Shown here one piece after another: positions 53,041 through 61,967 of a stretch of 64,000 bases of DNA. The stretch lies in assembly GCA_905221605.1 (NCBI GenBank), contig CAJNDS010002432.1, positions 310,001 to 374,000 of the forward strand, given 5' to 3'. The notes beneath the pieces were generated by a model. That model saw only the letters and a program-made list of their open reading frames with translations. It made no database searches and was not told the DNA's origin. Position 1 is the stretch's first letter. Each line of letters opens with the position of its first letter. The stretch comes from Symbiodinium natans (lineage: Eukaryota; Sar; Dinophyceae; Suessiales; Symbiodiniaceae). The position numbers and the translations under genes are program-made.

Positions 53041-53084
53041 TCCCATGACCAAGGAAGGGACTTGCGTTCTCCCCGACCAAGAGA

Positions 53085-53344
53085 GGGAGATTTCGTTTCT
53101 CACACACCTGCAGAGGACAGATCCCGGATGGAAGCAGACATGGCAAATCCCCTTCCTTGGAAAAGATACCTGTGCATAAGCTTCAGTCTTGTTAGCGTGA
53201 GGGTGCACGTCATTGCAGTCTGTGCATGTGAATGCATCGCTGTGCATGGGACACAAATGAACAAGCATGGCATCGATGGATTGTCCTGTATCTTTGGCCG
53301 GGAAATGTTTTCACACATTTGAAACATTTTTGTTTGGAAAATAA
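53085..53344 (+). repeat. E4 split repeat B1
   Basis: 260 bp; begins GGGAGATTTCG and ends GGAAAATAA, directly abutting A2. Confidence 0.93.
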
Positions 53345-53492
53345 GGTTATCGTGCTGCAAGTACAGACCTTTATTTTCCGGAGAAAAATTTTCGAATTCT
53401 CCGAATGAGAAAGTTTTTCGGCTCAGACGAAGAGAGGCCACAGCCCTCTCAGTCACGACCCTCGTGGAGAGGGTCGGGGAAAATTTTCTGCC
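53345..53492 (+). repeat. E4 split repeat A2
   Basis: 148 bp, one mismatch to A1. Immediately followed by CACCCACCCACTCC. Confidence 0.95.
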
Positions 53493-53720
53493 CACCCACC
53501 CACTCCAATAGTGCCTTACATTTGGCAGTTAGGATGTGGTAACCAATGTGCCGGTTGTGGATATCGTACCTTGTAGAGTGGCGACCACAGGAACAGTTGA
53601 CGACGGAGATTTTGCAACTATGTCAGGAAATGACTCTGTGTGCACAGGATCAGCGCGAGCCTTACTTTGTGTGGCTCGAGAATTGCTTTTCTCACCACTT
53701 TGCCTTTTTCAGCACTCTTC

Positions 53721-53966
53721 ATGGCGCGGTCGTTGACACGAGCTCAGCTAGACGAATTTCGAGTGTGGCTTCACGCTTTGAACATGGATTCCCTCGTGAA
53801 GGTGGCTGAGGTATTGGACGATCTCATGGCGGACCGTGAGATGCAGCAAAGAGAAGCTGCTGCAGCTCTTCAGCCTCAGTGGCAGTTTGTGAACCCTGAA
53901 CCTGCCTTGGAGCAACCGGATGAAGCCGCTTCGTCAAGCTCTCAGCGACAGCCAGAAACTTCTTGA
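53721..53966 (+). CDS. Small ORF between E4 A2 and B2
   Basis: 81 codons from an ATG, preceded by a pyrimidine-rich acceptor-like TTTTTCAG (53706-53713). It reads LTRAQLDEFRVWLHALN and an acidic/helical middle (VAEVLDDLMADREMQ), ending Gln/Ser-rich. Short helical protein of unknown family. It sits in a 560-bp spacer that is only 14 bp in E3, so it may be extra cargo or part of a longer A2 unit. Confidence 0.45.
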   Translation: MARSLTRAQLDEFRVWLHALNMDSLVKVAEVLDDLMADREMQQREAAAALQPQWQFVNPEPALEQPDEAASSSSQRQPETS

Positions 53967-54052
53967 CCTGTCGTTATGAACCTGATGAATATTCTGTTCA
54001 GGCCGTCACACCTAGGTCGGACCTGTGAGGGGAAGTGAGTTAGCCGACGTTC

Positions 54053-54376
54053 GGGAGATTTCGTTTCTCACACACCTGCAGAGGGGAGATTTCGTTTCTC
54101 ACACACCTGCAGAGGACAGATCCCGGATGGAAGCAGACATGGCAAATCCCCGATCCCGGATGGAAGCAGACATGGCAAATCCCCTTCCTTGGAAAAGATA
54201 CCTGTGCATAAGCTTCAGTCTTGTTAGCGTGAGGGTGCACGTCATTGCAGTCTGTGCATGTGAATGCATCGCTGTGCATGGGACACAAATGAACAAGCAT
54301 GGCATCGATGGATTGTCCTGTATCTTTGGCCGGGAAATGTTTTCACACATTTGAAACATTTTTGTTTGGAAAATAA
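54053..54376 (+). repeat. E4 split repeat B2, right end
   Basis: Same as B1 except that a 31-bp and a 33-bp stretch near 54053-54180 are each duplicated in tandem. Its 324 bp therefore equal 260 plus 64. Confidence 0.93.
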
Positions 54377-54379
54377 ACA

Positions 54380-55028
54380 CCCTTGATTTCAGCTGCGATA
54401 CGAGCACCGCCCTGAGCCTGCACCATGCGCTTCACCGACGCGCCCTTGCGTTGGATCTTGTAGGGCTTTCGACCTATAGCAAAGTGCTGGCATACAATGA
54501 GTTCTTGCTCACCTAGTCGAGGAACCCACTGCAGGCTTCAGAGCCACTACCGTCCAGCAAGTCCTAGAGGCCGACCGTGCTGCCTGGGTCCGCCTTGCTG
54601 AGCTCACACCTAAAGGTGTGCGTGCAGGCTCCGACGGAATCCTCCCCCTGGATTCTCTTTGGGAACGAGTGCAGCTCGAGCCTCGAGTCGCGTACAAGTT
54701 GATGCCTGTTCCAGGTTCTGCCCCCAAGAGCACCACGGCCCCTGATGACCCCGACACCGAGCGTCCCCCCAAGCGTCCCCGCCGAGACAAAGGTAAAGGC
54801 AAAGGCCGTACTAAAGGGCAACCTGCTTCCGAACCAGCTAACACTCCAGCCGAGCTGAAAGGCCTTTCCTTTATGACCAAGCGAGGCGGGCGCCGTTGCT
54901 GGAACTTCAACATGGCCTGTGGTTGCAAGGCTGCCAAGGTAGGCCAGGACTGTCCTCGTGGTTCCCATACCTGCATGCGCTGCGGTGGCCACCACGGCGC
55001 ACACGAGTGCCCGAAGAAGGGCTCTTGA
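54380..55028 (+). pseudogene. E3 gag-like protein, 3' part with CCCH finger
   Basis: Continuation of the gene interrupted at 43370: DTSTALSLHHALHRRALALD, then after a frame change near 54515 TTVQQVLEADRAAWVRL and a Lys/Arg-rich tract (KRPRRDKGKGKGR). It ends with CWNFNMACGCKAAKVGQDC-PRGSH (C-x8-C-x8-C-x4-H) and CMRCGGHHGAHEC. Single TGA at 55026-55028; the methyltransferase frame continues in the same phase after it, so readthrough is conceivable. Confidence 0.8.
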
Positions 55029-56948
55029 CGTGAGCCTTGCGAGCTCCCCAACCCTTGTCCAGCGGAGGATCCGCCTACTGCACCGGCCCACAGCCCGCTG
55101 GTGCCTGTGCTTCAGCCCGCTGCCAGTGACACTTCGCCACCTGCAGCCTGTTTTCCCCCTGGTGTTCCGTTGTCCCAACCGAAGCCAGTTGCTGAAGCCG
55201 CTTGCATATCCTCCTTTTTCGGGGTTGAGGTGTTCGCAGGTACGGGCCGTCTCACCGCCGAGCTTCGTGCCGTGGGTTTCAGGGATAGCATAGGGTTGGA
55301 CCATGTGCTCCCGCCACGCGCTCCCGCGCCGATGCTCCGCCTCGATCTTTTGCATGATTCATCTGTTCAGCTGCTGTTTGAGCTTTTGGACAACCCTTTT
55401 TGCCTATACATCCACCTCGCCCCCCCCCATAGCACGGCCTCTCGTGCCAGATTGATCCAACGCACTGCCACTGACCCCCCACCTACCCGGAACGACCAGT
55501 TTCCGGACGGCCTGCCGATGCTCGCTCCCGTTCTGCAAGCCCGGGTTGCTGCTGCAAATCAGCTTTTCGCTCTCTCCGGCCGCATCTTCCGGCACGCCAT
55601 CGGCCAGGGCAAGTTGGTCTCCTGTGAAAATCCACACAGAAGCTTCTTCTGGGATACCAGCCACTGGCGTGCTCAAGTCACAGGTCTTTCCTACGAGTCG
55701 ACCATCCTGGATCACTGCTGCTTCGGGGGCCGCCGTCGCAAACGTACCTTGCTGGTGCACAATATACCCGCCTTCCGTGGTCTTGCCGTTCTTTGCCCTG
55801 GCGAATCACCTGAGCATGTCCATGCCCCCTGGGGCAAAACCGCCCACAACCGCTGGGCCACTAGCCAGGAAACCGCCTACCCGCTGCAGCTGTGCCGACA
55901 CATGGCTTTACAGGTCAAAGAACAAGCTCTTGCGCGTGGCCTCACCCCGCTGCCCTCGTCTCTGGCTGACCCGCCAGATCACCTGCATCGCGCTGCCCAA
56001 GTTGCCCTCGGCCAGCAACCCACGGGCAGGAAAATCCCCGCCATGGTGCCTGAATTCAAGCAGATAGTGAGCGTGGACTCCGTCCAGCCAATCCTGCCCG
56101 GCGTGCGTAAGGTGGCTTCGGAGTTCCCATTGCCCGACCAGGCAGTGTCTGAACCTGCCCTGCCCTCACTTCCGCCGGGGGCCCGCATCTTGCGTCGCTT
56201 GACACTGGGGGGCAACACCAGCCGACGCGAGCTGCGCCCTCGAGTTGCCGAACCGAGCCAGTCCCTCCGTGCACTGTGTTCTGGGGACCCTGCTGAGCAA
56301 TATGCCCACTCCGAACAAGCCGCGCGGGGATCCGGCTCTGACCGCGACTTCTCTTGGACGTCGGGTGCATACGCTCAAGGAGGGCTTGCAGGGGTCCGCA
56401 GACACACTAAGGAATTCCCGCTAACCAGCCGGCTTTTGTGCAGATTTGTTTCCGAACGTGCACCAGGACACCTCTTCTCCTGTGTACTCCTTGGTAGAGA
56501 TTTGCAAGGGCCACCGCATGTTGACAAAAACAACCAAAAGGGTATTCCAAATTGCATCCTCAAACTAAGCGACTTTGAGGGAGGTGGCCTCTGGCTGCAG
56601 AATTCGTCTGGTGAGACGATGTGTCCCCATTCAAACTCACCACAGAATTGGGGTAACGTGATCGACTTTCAGAACGGACGAATCATTTTTGACCCACATG
56701 CACTCCACTGTGCCATGCCCTGGACGGGTTTGCATCGCGACATCCTTGTGGCGTTCCACCCCAGGAATGTGTCAAAGCTCTCGAACAGCCAGCTCGAGGA
56801 GCTAACAGATGTGGGTTTCCCCTTGGCTTCCGCCAGCCAGATTGCAGCTGCCGAACGCCTGGACAGCGTGCCCCCTTGGGCATACCCTGGCAGCCTGACG
56901 AGTTCATCCAACGCGCAGCATGTGCAGTGCACCCACGTCACATGCTGA
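55029..56948 (+). CDS. E3 methyltransferase-like plus 2OG-Fe(II) dioxygenase-like protein
   Basis: Open and in phase with gag-like after its TGA. Residues are numbered from the GTG at 55101. Methyltransferase-like part: EVFAGTGRLTAELRAVGF (F45-A-G), IGLDHV, LAPPHSTASRAR (P108-P109-H110) and CENPHRSFFW (E176). E4 and E2 have PPC at the third position, so a catalytic Cys seems replaced by His. Second part (about 440-560): PHVDKNN (H473-x-D475), FEGGGLWLQNS, FQNGRIIFDPHALHCAMPW (H536), TGLHRDILVAFHP (R546). H-x-D, H about 60 later and R ten after that is the iron/2-oxoglutarate signature of dioxygenases including TET/JBP and AlkB. The element could thus write and oxidise base methylation; this is inference. 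Confidence 0.75.
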   Translation, partial: REPCELPNPCPAEDPPTAPAHSPLVPVLQPAASDTSPPAACFPPGVPLSQPKPVAEAACISSFFGVEVFAGTGRLTAELRAVGFRDSIGLDHVLPPRAPAPMLRLDLLHDSSVQLLFELLDNPFCLYIHLAPPHSTASRARLIQRTATDPPPTRNDQFPDGLPMLAPVLQARVAAANQLFALSGRIFRHAIGQGKLVSCENPHRSFFWDTSHWRAQVTGLSYESTILDHCCFGGRRRKRTLLVHNIPAFRGLAVLCPGESPEHVHAPWGKTAHNRWATSQETAYPLQLCRHMALQVKEQALARGLTPLPSSLADPPDHLHRAAQVALGQQPTGRKIPAMVPEFKQIVSVDSVQPILPGVRKVASEFPLPDQAVSEPALPSLPPGARILRRLTLGGNTSRRELRPRVAEPSQSLRALCSGDPAEQYAHSEQAARGSGSDRDFSWTSGAYAQGGLAGVRRHTKEFPLTSRLLCRFVSERAPGHLFSCVLLGRDLQGPPHVDKNNQKGIPNCILKLSDFEGGGLWLQNSSGETMCPHSNSPQNWGNVIDFQNGRIIFDPHALHCAMPWTGLHRDILVAFHPRNVSKLSNSQLEELTDVGFPLASASQIAAAERLDSVPPWAYPGSLTSSSNAQHVQCTHVTC

Positions 56949-58819
56949 GTGGCTTGCCAGAACCTTTGCTGTGCACCTTGAATGCTTTGGCTTCGAACAC
57001 CCCAGAGTGGATTGGGCGCACTCGCACTGAAGAGATGCGCAAGTGGATCAGTCGTGCAAGGGACCTAGAGGGCCAAGAGGCCGAGCTGAAAGAGACGATG
57101 ACGCCAAACTGCCGTGCTATCCTCAAGAGCAAACGGCTTCTTGTCTTTGAAGAGATGCTTCAAGCTTCGGGACATGAAGACGTAGCAATCGCCAGGGAAA
57201 TGCGGTCAGGGTTCCAGCTAGGAGGAGCCATACCTAGGAGCGAAGCTTTCCGAGTGAGACGCCATTCCGCTTCCGTGACAATGGCAGACCTGCACCACCA
57301 TGCGTCATCTCTGCGTCAGAGTATTCTGGGCTCGACCAAGAGCTCTGGAGACGAAACTCTGGACCGTGAGACCTATGAAGCAACGGTCCAAGAGGTGGCA
57401 AGAGGCTGGTTGGAAGGTCCGCTTCCCCTAAGCAGCCTTAGCGAAACTTCCCTGGTCACACGCCGCTTTGGAGTCATGCAGAAGGGGCAAATACGTCCTA
57501 TCGACAACTACCTGGAGAGTGGAGTCAACAGCACTGCCAGCTCGGTCGATACGATCATCGTGCACACCGCAGACTGCATCGCCGCGGGACTGGGCCACAG
57601 GATGAGCCAGGACAAATCCTGCCGTACGCACCAGCTGCAGGTCCGATCATGGGATCTGCACAAAGCATATAAAAACCTGCCCCTAGCAGATGAAGTACTT
57701 GATGACTCCTTCCTGTGCGTGTACAACCCGGCGACGCAGGCAGCTGAGCTCTTCAAGCAAAGGGTGTTGCCCTTTGGATCTCGGCACTCGGTCCACAGCT
57801 TTTGCAGGGTGTTAGGGATATGGAGGATTGCAGTAACGACACTGCTGATGCACCTGAGCGTCTATTTCGATGACTTCGTCGGGGCGGAGATCGAACCCTT
57901 GTCAAAGATCTATGAGATGTGCTTGGACATGCTTTTCAAAGTCCTTGGCTGGGGAACATCGAAAAACAAGGAGCATCCATTTGGGACGCTTGCTAAAGTC
58001 TTGGGCCTCGAGATCAACCTTCGTCACGCAAAACTCGGGTGGGTCTACCTTTCTAATACTCCGGAACGGCAAAAAGAGGTGTTCGACTTCGTGAGCGAAA
58101 TTCTCGATCAAGGCTTCCTAAAGAAGAAGGATGGCGAGAAACTTCGTGGTCGTCTTCAGTTTGCCGAATGCCAAATCTCGGGAAGAGGTGCCGGGATGGC
58201 ATATAAGAAACTTACCGGCTTCATCAGGGATGGTGCAGGCTACCTTGATGACGAAGCTCGAAGTACACTTCTGACTTTGCGTGACAGAATCCTTCATGCT
58301 CCAAACAGGTGCGTTTCACAGAACCTCTGCAACACGATGCATTTATACGTGGATGCCAGCTGTGAGAAGCGGAAGGTGGGGCTTGGTGGCGTGCTTGTCA
58401 ACGAGACTGGAACTAAGATTGGGTTTTTCAGCGAATGGGCTAGTGATGGCGTGGTGGCTCGAATGAACCCAGCCAGTGGAAATCCAATCTTTGAGTTTGA
58501 ATGTCTCGCGATTCTTATGGGCCTACGGACCTGGGCACCACTGATAAAGAACTGCAATCTGGTGATCTTCACAGACAACGATGCGGCTCTTGCGTGCATG
58601 ATTCGTGGAATGTCGGACAATGACTATGGCGGGAAGATCGTAACCTGCGTCCATGAACTCAGTGACGAGATGGTGTGCAACGCGTGGTACGAGCGTGTCA
58701 ACACCACTTCGAACATAGCAGATGGCCCATCCCGAGGCGCCAGAGACGAGTCGTGGGGACCAAGATTTGAGATAGACGTGGATGCTATCGTAGACACTGC
58801 CTTGAGCGCTTGGGGGTGA
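56876..58819 (+). CDS. E3 reverse transcriptase and RNase H
   Basis: 647 codons, intact, in the -1 frame relative to the preceding gene and overlapping it by 73 bases just after a C5 run (56871-56875); frameshifting may link the two. Linker GIPWQPDEFIQRA...RTRTEEMRKWISRARDL. RT: RFGVMQKGQIRPIDNY, SWDLHKAYKNLPLA (first catalytic Asp), VLPFGSRHSVHSF, LSVYFDDFVG (active-site FDD, about residue 325), HPFGTLAKVLGLE. RNase H: LYVDASCEKRKVGLGG, FEFECLAILMGL, IFTDNDAALACMI, RVNTTSNIADGPSR. This RT type matches DIRS/YR elements rather than LTR elements. The stop overlaps the start of B1. Confidence 0.9.
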   Translation: MGIPWQPDEFIQRAACAVHPRHMLSGLPEPLLCTLNALASNTPEWIGRTRTEEMRKWISRARDLEGQEAELKETMTPNCRAILKSKRLLVFEEMLQASGHEDVAIAREMRSGFQLGGAIPRSEAFRVRRHSASVTMADLHHHASSLRQSILGSTKSSGDETLDRETYEATVQEVARGWLEGPLPLSSLSETSLVTRRFGVMQKGQIRPIDNYLESGVNSTASSVDTIIVHTADCIAAGLGHRMSQDKSCRTHQLQVRSWDLHKAYKNLPLADEVLDDSFLCVYNPATQAAELFKQRVLPFGSRHSVHSFCRVLGIWRIAVTTLLMHLSVYFDDFVGAEIEPLSKIYEMCLDMLFKVLGWGTSKNKEHPFGTLAKVLGLEINLRHAKLGWVYLSNTPERQKEVFDFVSEILDQGFLKKKDGEKLRGRLQFAECQISGRGAGMAYKKLTGFIRDGAGYLDDEARSTLLTLRDRILHAPNRCVSQNLCNTMHLYVDASCEKRKVGLGGVLVNETGTKIGFFSEWASDGVVARMNPASGNPIFEFECLAILMGLRTWAPLIKNCNLVIFTDNDAALACMIRGMSDNDYGGKIVTCVHELSDEMVCNAWYERVNTTSNIADGPSRGARDESWGPRFEIDVDAIVDTALSAWG

Positions 58820-59058
58820 ATCGAAGGCAGTGCAACTCTTGCACAGCAATCGTGGATTGCAGCATCCTCGGGGATGTAGTCTTGTATACCCAAGGGTATA
58901 CATCTTCGCCTTCACTCTTTTGCACAAATCTCCCCAGCGTTCGCCTAGAGGCTGAAAATGAAAGAGCGGTGTTACTTCCATTCGACATGCAAGATGTGTG
59001 CTGACATGCTCTCACTAAGATGCATCGAGCAAACCCTTGACACATAACACGAAATAAG
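58812..59058 (+). repeat. E3 split repeat B1
   Basis: 247 bp, beginning GGGGGTGAATCG and containing the RT stop codon TGA. Contains the palindrome GTATACCCAAGGGTATAC (58883-58900). One mismatch to B2. Confidence 0.95.
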
Positions 59059-59336
59059 GCAACTATCCATCGTGATGGAGAGGACCTTATTTTGTGTTCA
59101 TGTGCAGCAAAAAAAAATGTTCTTTTATTTTTGCGGTTTGCCCGAATCTTGCCCGATTTACGAGTTCACTACAACAATCCACGAGTACAGACCACGTTCC
59201 AAATTTTTAGACTTCATGTCTGAACATGACTCACGTTCTTTGACATTCCATGTGTTTGAAGCAGTGCGTTGCCTGCATGCAAGGTCTGAGTGGCTCAGAC
59301 ACAGAGTTTCATTTTTGAATCCCCACCCACCCGCCC
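59059..59336 (+). repeat. E3 split repeat A2 and C-rich spacer
   Basis: Match to A1 up to 59322, then CCACCCACCCGCCC, then B2. Holds the presumed unspliced sequence (about 59214-59284) where A1 has the spliced-leader relic. Confidence 0.95.
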
Positions 59337-59583
59337 GGGGGTGAATCGAAGGCAGTGCAACTCTTGCACAGCAATCGTGGATTGCAGCATCCTCGGGGAT
59401 GTAGTCTTGTATACCCAAGGGTATACATCTTCGCCTTCACTCTTTTGCACAAATCTCCCCAGCGTTCGCCTAGCGGCTGAAAATGAAAGAGCGGTGTTAC
59501 TTCCATTCGACATGCAAGATGTGTGCTGACATGCTCTCACTAAGATGCATCGAGCAAACCCTTGACACATAACACGAAATAAG
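59337..59583 (+). repeat. E3 split repeat B2, right end
   Basis: Same length and sequence as B1 but for one base. Followed by ATG and the resumed E2 frame. Confidence 0.95.
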
Positions 59584-60049
59584 ATGAAGATTTAAGGCCT
59601 AACACGCCCTCCCCTGCCTCCCTGCCGGGGATCGCGACAGATCTCCTTTCAGAGGTTGAGCTCGACCTCGACCCGATCGAGGACTGGGATCCCCCGAATC
59701 CTCCCTCGAGCACTGGGCACGATCCCATTGAGGACTGGTCCCCAGACAATGAAGCCTCTACGCGCTCTCATCCCCGGCAGCAAGCCCGCACGCCCAAGTC
59801 GGCCTCCGACTCCTCTCCCTCTTGGGAGGTGCTCGGAACGGAATCAGTCATTCCAGGCTTCCAGCCCTGCACAAGGGCCGGTCCCAGCATCTGCCCAAGC
59901 CCGTACCAAAAATGCGCGGAAGGCGCCCGGTGCAGGCTCCGCACAACACAGCCTTGCCCCTATCGGCCTGGCCCCAGCCTCCGTGTAAGTCCCCGCGTTC
60001 GGGGCCTTGCCCTAAACACACTGCCTTCACGCTTGGAGGCCCACTAAGC
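59584..60049 (+). pseudogene. E2 frame 3' part after E3
   Basis: In phase with 39563-39740 once E3 is excised. Acidic, Pro/Ser-rich (SEVELDLDPIEDWDPPN), stop at 60047. It overlaps the recombinase frame in another phase, and the Ala/Pro-rich segment from about 59850 on may belong to the recombinase N-terminus through a frameshift. Confidence 0.55.
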
Positions 60050-61813
60050 CCGCACCTGCCGCTGCCTACCTGCCCTTGCCGACACTGCCACCGGAGACTC
60101 CAGAGCCGCATCCTCGAGGCGCCAGGAGACAACCATTCGCCAACAACGGAACGATGCTTGCCAAAGAAAAACCGGGTGTGGCTGCTCCTCTTGGACAAGC
60201 TAGGGAGCACCAGCTCCCTCTGGACTGAGACGACCCAATCTCTCACTCCTGAAAGACTTCGGGTCCGAGCCATCTCAGCCTACGCAGCCTCCAGCCTCGA
60301 AGCCTACCTGTCCAGGTGCACAAGATTCCTTGATTTCCTGCAGGCACATAATATGGCGTTTTCAACACTCTCTCTGGCGGAGCTAGCCGACTACCTTGAT
60401 GCCGCTTACGCCTCTCTTGCCCAGGACAGAGACGTGTGCCAGATCTCGCCCAAGACAACCCTCAAAGCCCTGTCTTGGCTGTCGCGCATGGCCCAGGTGC
60501 GGCACCTGCTAGAGTTACTCAGCAATCCGCTCATCTCGACATTCAGAATCGACACACAGCCCAAAGATCGCAAGGAAGCCCTGCCCATTCCCATGGCATG
60601 CATTGTGTCGTGGGAATGCCTAGTGTGCAAACCTTCCACAGGCACCCAAATGGTCCTCCTGCTCGGAGCCTTTTTACTAGCCTACCACGCGTGCCTGCGC
60701 TTCGGCGACTTGCAACGCATCCGCCTAAGCAGCCTCAGCCTGACAATGCAAGCCCTCCGGGGAATTTGCTGGACGACCAAGACCTCTAGGTCAGGCCAGC
60801 CGTTCGCGGTGACCCTGACCGGCCTATCAGGAAGAGGCCCCTCGACCTCGTGGTGCCTGGCCTACCTCACACGCCTACACGCCTCTTGGCTTGCAACGGA
60901 ACGTTTCTGGCGCTCTTCATCCGAACCGGATTTCATGCTGCCCATTCTGCCAAATTGGTCCAACCCATCCCAAGCGGGGGTTGCATTCCAGTCGCCCATG
61001 TCCTACACTCAGGCCCTGCCGGCACTGCGCTCTGCGCTGCAGCTCCGCGAAGCAGCCTCGCCAAGCGCCCTCAACGCCCAGGAAGCACTCAATTTCACCT
61101 TACACGGCCTCAAAGTGGGGCTCCTTAGCCCAGCCAAGCAATTACGGCTGCCTGCCGACCCACGCCGGAAGGCGGGCCACCACAAGGTCAGCTCCGAACT
61201 GTACGGGAGAGACGACACCATTGACAGCGTATGGGTGCAAGCCTCGGTGGCACGCAAGGTTTCCACAGGCTGGAGGCCCACACGCCCTATAGCCCGCGGG
61301 GGACAAGCCCCCACCATCGAGCCCAGCTTCCAGGTGCCGCCGGGCCCAGTGCCTAAATCCATGCCGATCAGCCACATGCTCCCCATCATTCCCCGATTCA
61401 TGTACGCACGTGAGTTTGAGACCCAGGGCGACGTCGACGACGACGCCAACGAGCCGCCTTCGCCCTCGCCCTCAGGGTCTGGTGAGGAGCAAGCAGCCTC
61501 AGAAGATGCCTCCGCCGAGTCCACGCTGGATGGGGACTCATACTCCTCCACCGAGGACGACAGCCCACACAAAGCCCCGCAGGCACGCCACCCCAAAGCC
61601 CCCCTGGACCCCGCCACTGCCATCGTCGCCAATGGACACTGGGGGGCAGTCCATCTGGCCCATCCGATCTCAGACACTCACTGGCGCACTGCTTGTGGGA
61701 TAGTCATGGGGGACGCCGGGGTCATCATGCCTGAGCCTGACCCATCTCGGATGTGCCGCCACAAAGCCTGCCGCCTTGCCCTGGACGCCTTCCAGAGCCT
61801 GCCTTCAGAGTAA
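59822..61813 (+). CDS. E2 tyrosine recombinase
   Basis: 663 codons, intact. About 130 low-complexity residues, then a core-binding domain (ISAYAASSLEAYLSRCTRF, LSLAELADYLDAAYASL). Catalytic domain: R293 in LAYHACLRFGDLQRI, Lys in CWTTKTSRSGQPF, H428 in FTLHGLKVGLLSP (H-x-x-K, Lys where Arg II is usual), H453/H454 in RKAGHHKVSSELYGRDD, Y461 as candidate nucleophile. An acidic linker follows (DDDANEPPSPSPSGSGEE) and the C-terminal module AHPISDTHWRTACG...MCRHKAC. Such enzymes integrate the element's circular DNA intermediate. Complete catalytic set, so possibly active. Confidence 0.85.
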   Translation: MGGARNGISHSRLPALHKGRSQHLPKPVPKMRGRRPVQAPHNTALPLSAWPQPPCKSPRSGPCPKHTAFTLGGPLSPHLPLPTCPCRHCHRRLQSRILEAPGDNHSPTTERCLPKKNRVWLLLLDKLGSTSSLWTETTQSLTPERLRVRAISAYAASSLEAYLSRCTRFLDFLQAHNMAFSTLSLAELADYLDAAYASLAQDRDVCQISPKTTLKALSWLSRMAQVRHLLELLSNPLISTFRIDTQPKDRKEALPIPMACIVSWECLVCKPSTGTQMVLLLGAFLLAYHACLRFGDLQRIRLSSLSLTMQALRGICWTTKTSRSGQPFAVTLTGLSGRGPSTSWCLAYLTRLHASWLATERFWRSSSEPDFMLPILPNWSNPSQAGVAFQSPMSYTQALPALRSALQLREAASPSALNAQEALNFTLHGLKVGLLSPAKQLRLPADPRRKAGHHKVSSELYGRDDTIDSVWVQASVARKVSTGWRPTRPIARGGQAPTIEPSFQVPPGPVPKSMPISHMLPIIPRFMYAREFETQGDVDDDANEPPSPSPSGSGEEQAASEDASAESTLDGDSYSSTEDDSPHKAPQARHPKAPLDPATAIVANGHWGAVHLAHPISDTHWRTACGIVMGDAGVIMPEPDPSRMCRHKACRLALDAFQSLPSE

Positions 61814-61967
61814 AATAAGAACGGCCCGCAGTGCAAACATGTTAAGCCGAGCCTACTCTGCCCTCCCCGCAAACCCCCCTGCCTGCCTGCCCAGGTGCTC
61901 GCCTACACCGCAGCCGTTGAGATTCTCTCGAGAACGCCGTGAGCCCCCACTCCGTTTTTTCCGCGCC

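Larger units (their letters stand above)
43371..54376 (+). mobile_element. E4: decayed YR retroelement nested in E3 gag-like gene
   Basis: Split repeats: A1 43371-43518, B1 53085-53344, A2 53345-53492, B2 54053-54376. A1 and A2 are both 148 bp with one mismatch. B2 equals B1 apart from two short internal duplications. ACA flanks both ends (43368-43370 and 54377-54379). The element is 11.0 kb. Its genes follow the same order as E3 but carry many frameshifts and stops, and there is no dioxygenase-like domain. Confidence 0.88.
39744..59583 (+). mobile_element. E3: YR retroelement with methyltransferase and dioxygenase domains, inserted in E2, interrupted by E4
   Basis: Split repeats: A1 39744-39959, B1 58812-59058, A2 59059-59322 (C-rich spacer to 59336), B2 59337-59583. 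B1 and B2 are both 247 bp and differ at one base. ATG flanks both sides (39741-39743 and 59584-59586). Without E4 it is about 8.8 kb and carries ORF1, tyrosine recombinase, gag-like, methyltransferase-dioxygenase and RT-RNase H. Only the recombinase and gag-like genes have small frame breaks, apart from the E4 insertion. Confidence 0.88.

Noticed and set aside
39744-59583. E3 terminal repeats as ordinary LTRs
   Set aside because: The right side has B1-A2-B2 rather than a single copy, and the genes are recombinase plus YR-type RT without integrase or protease, so split direct repeats fit better.
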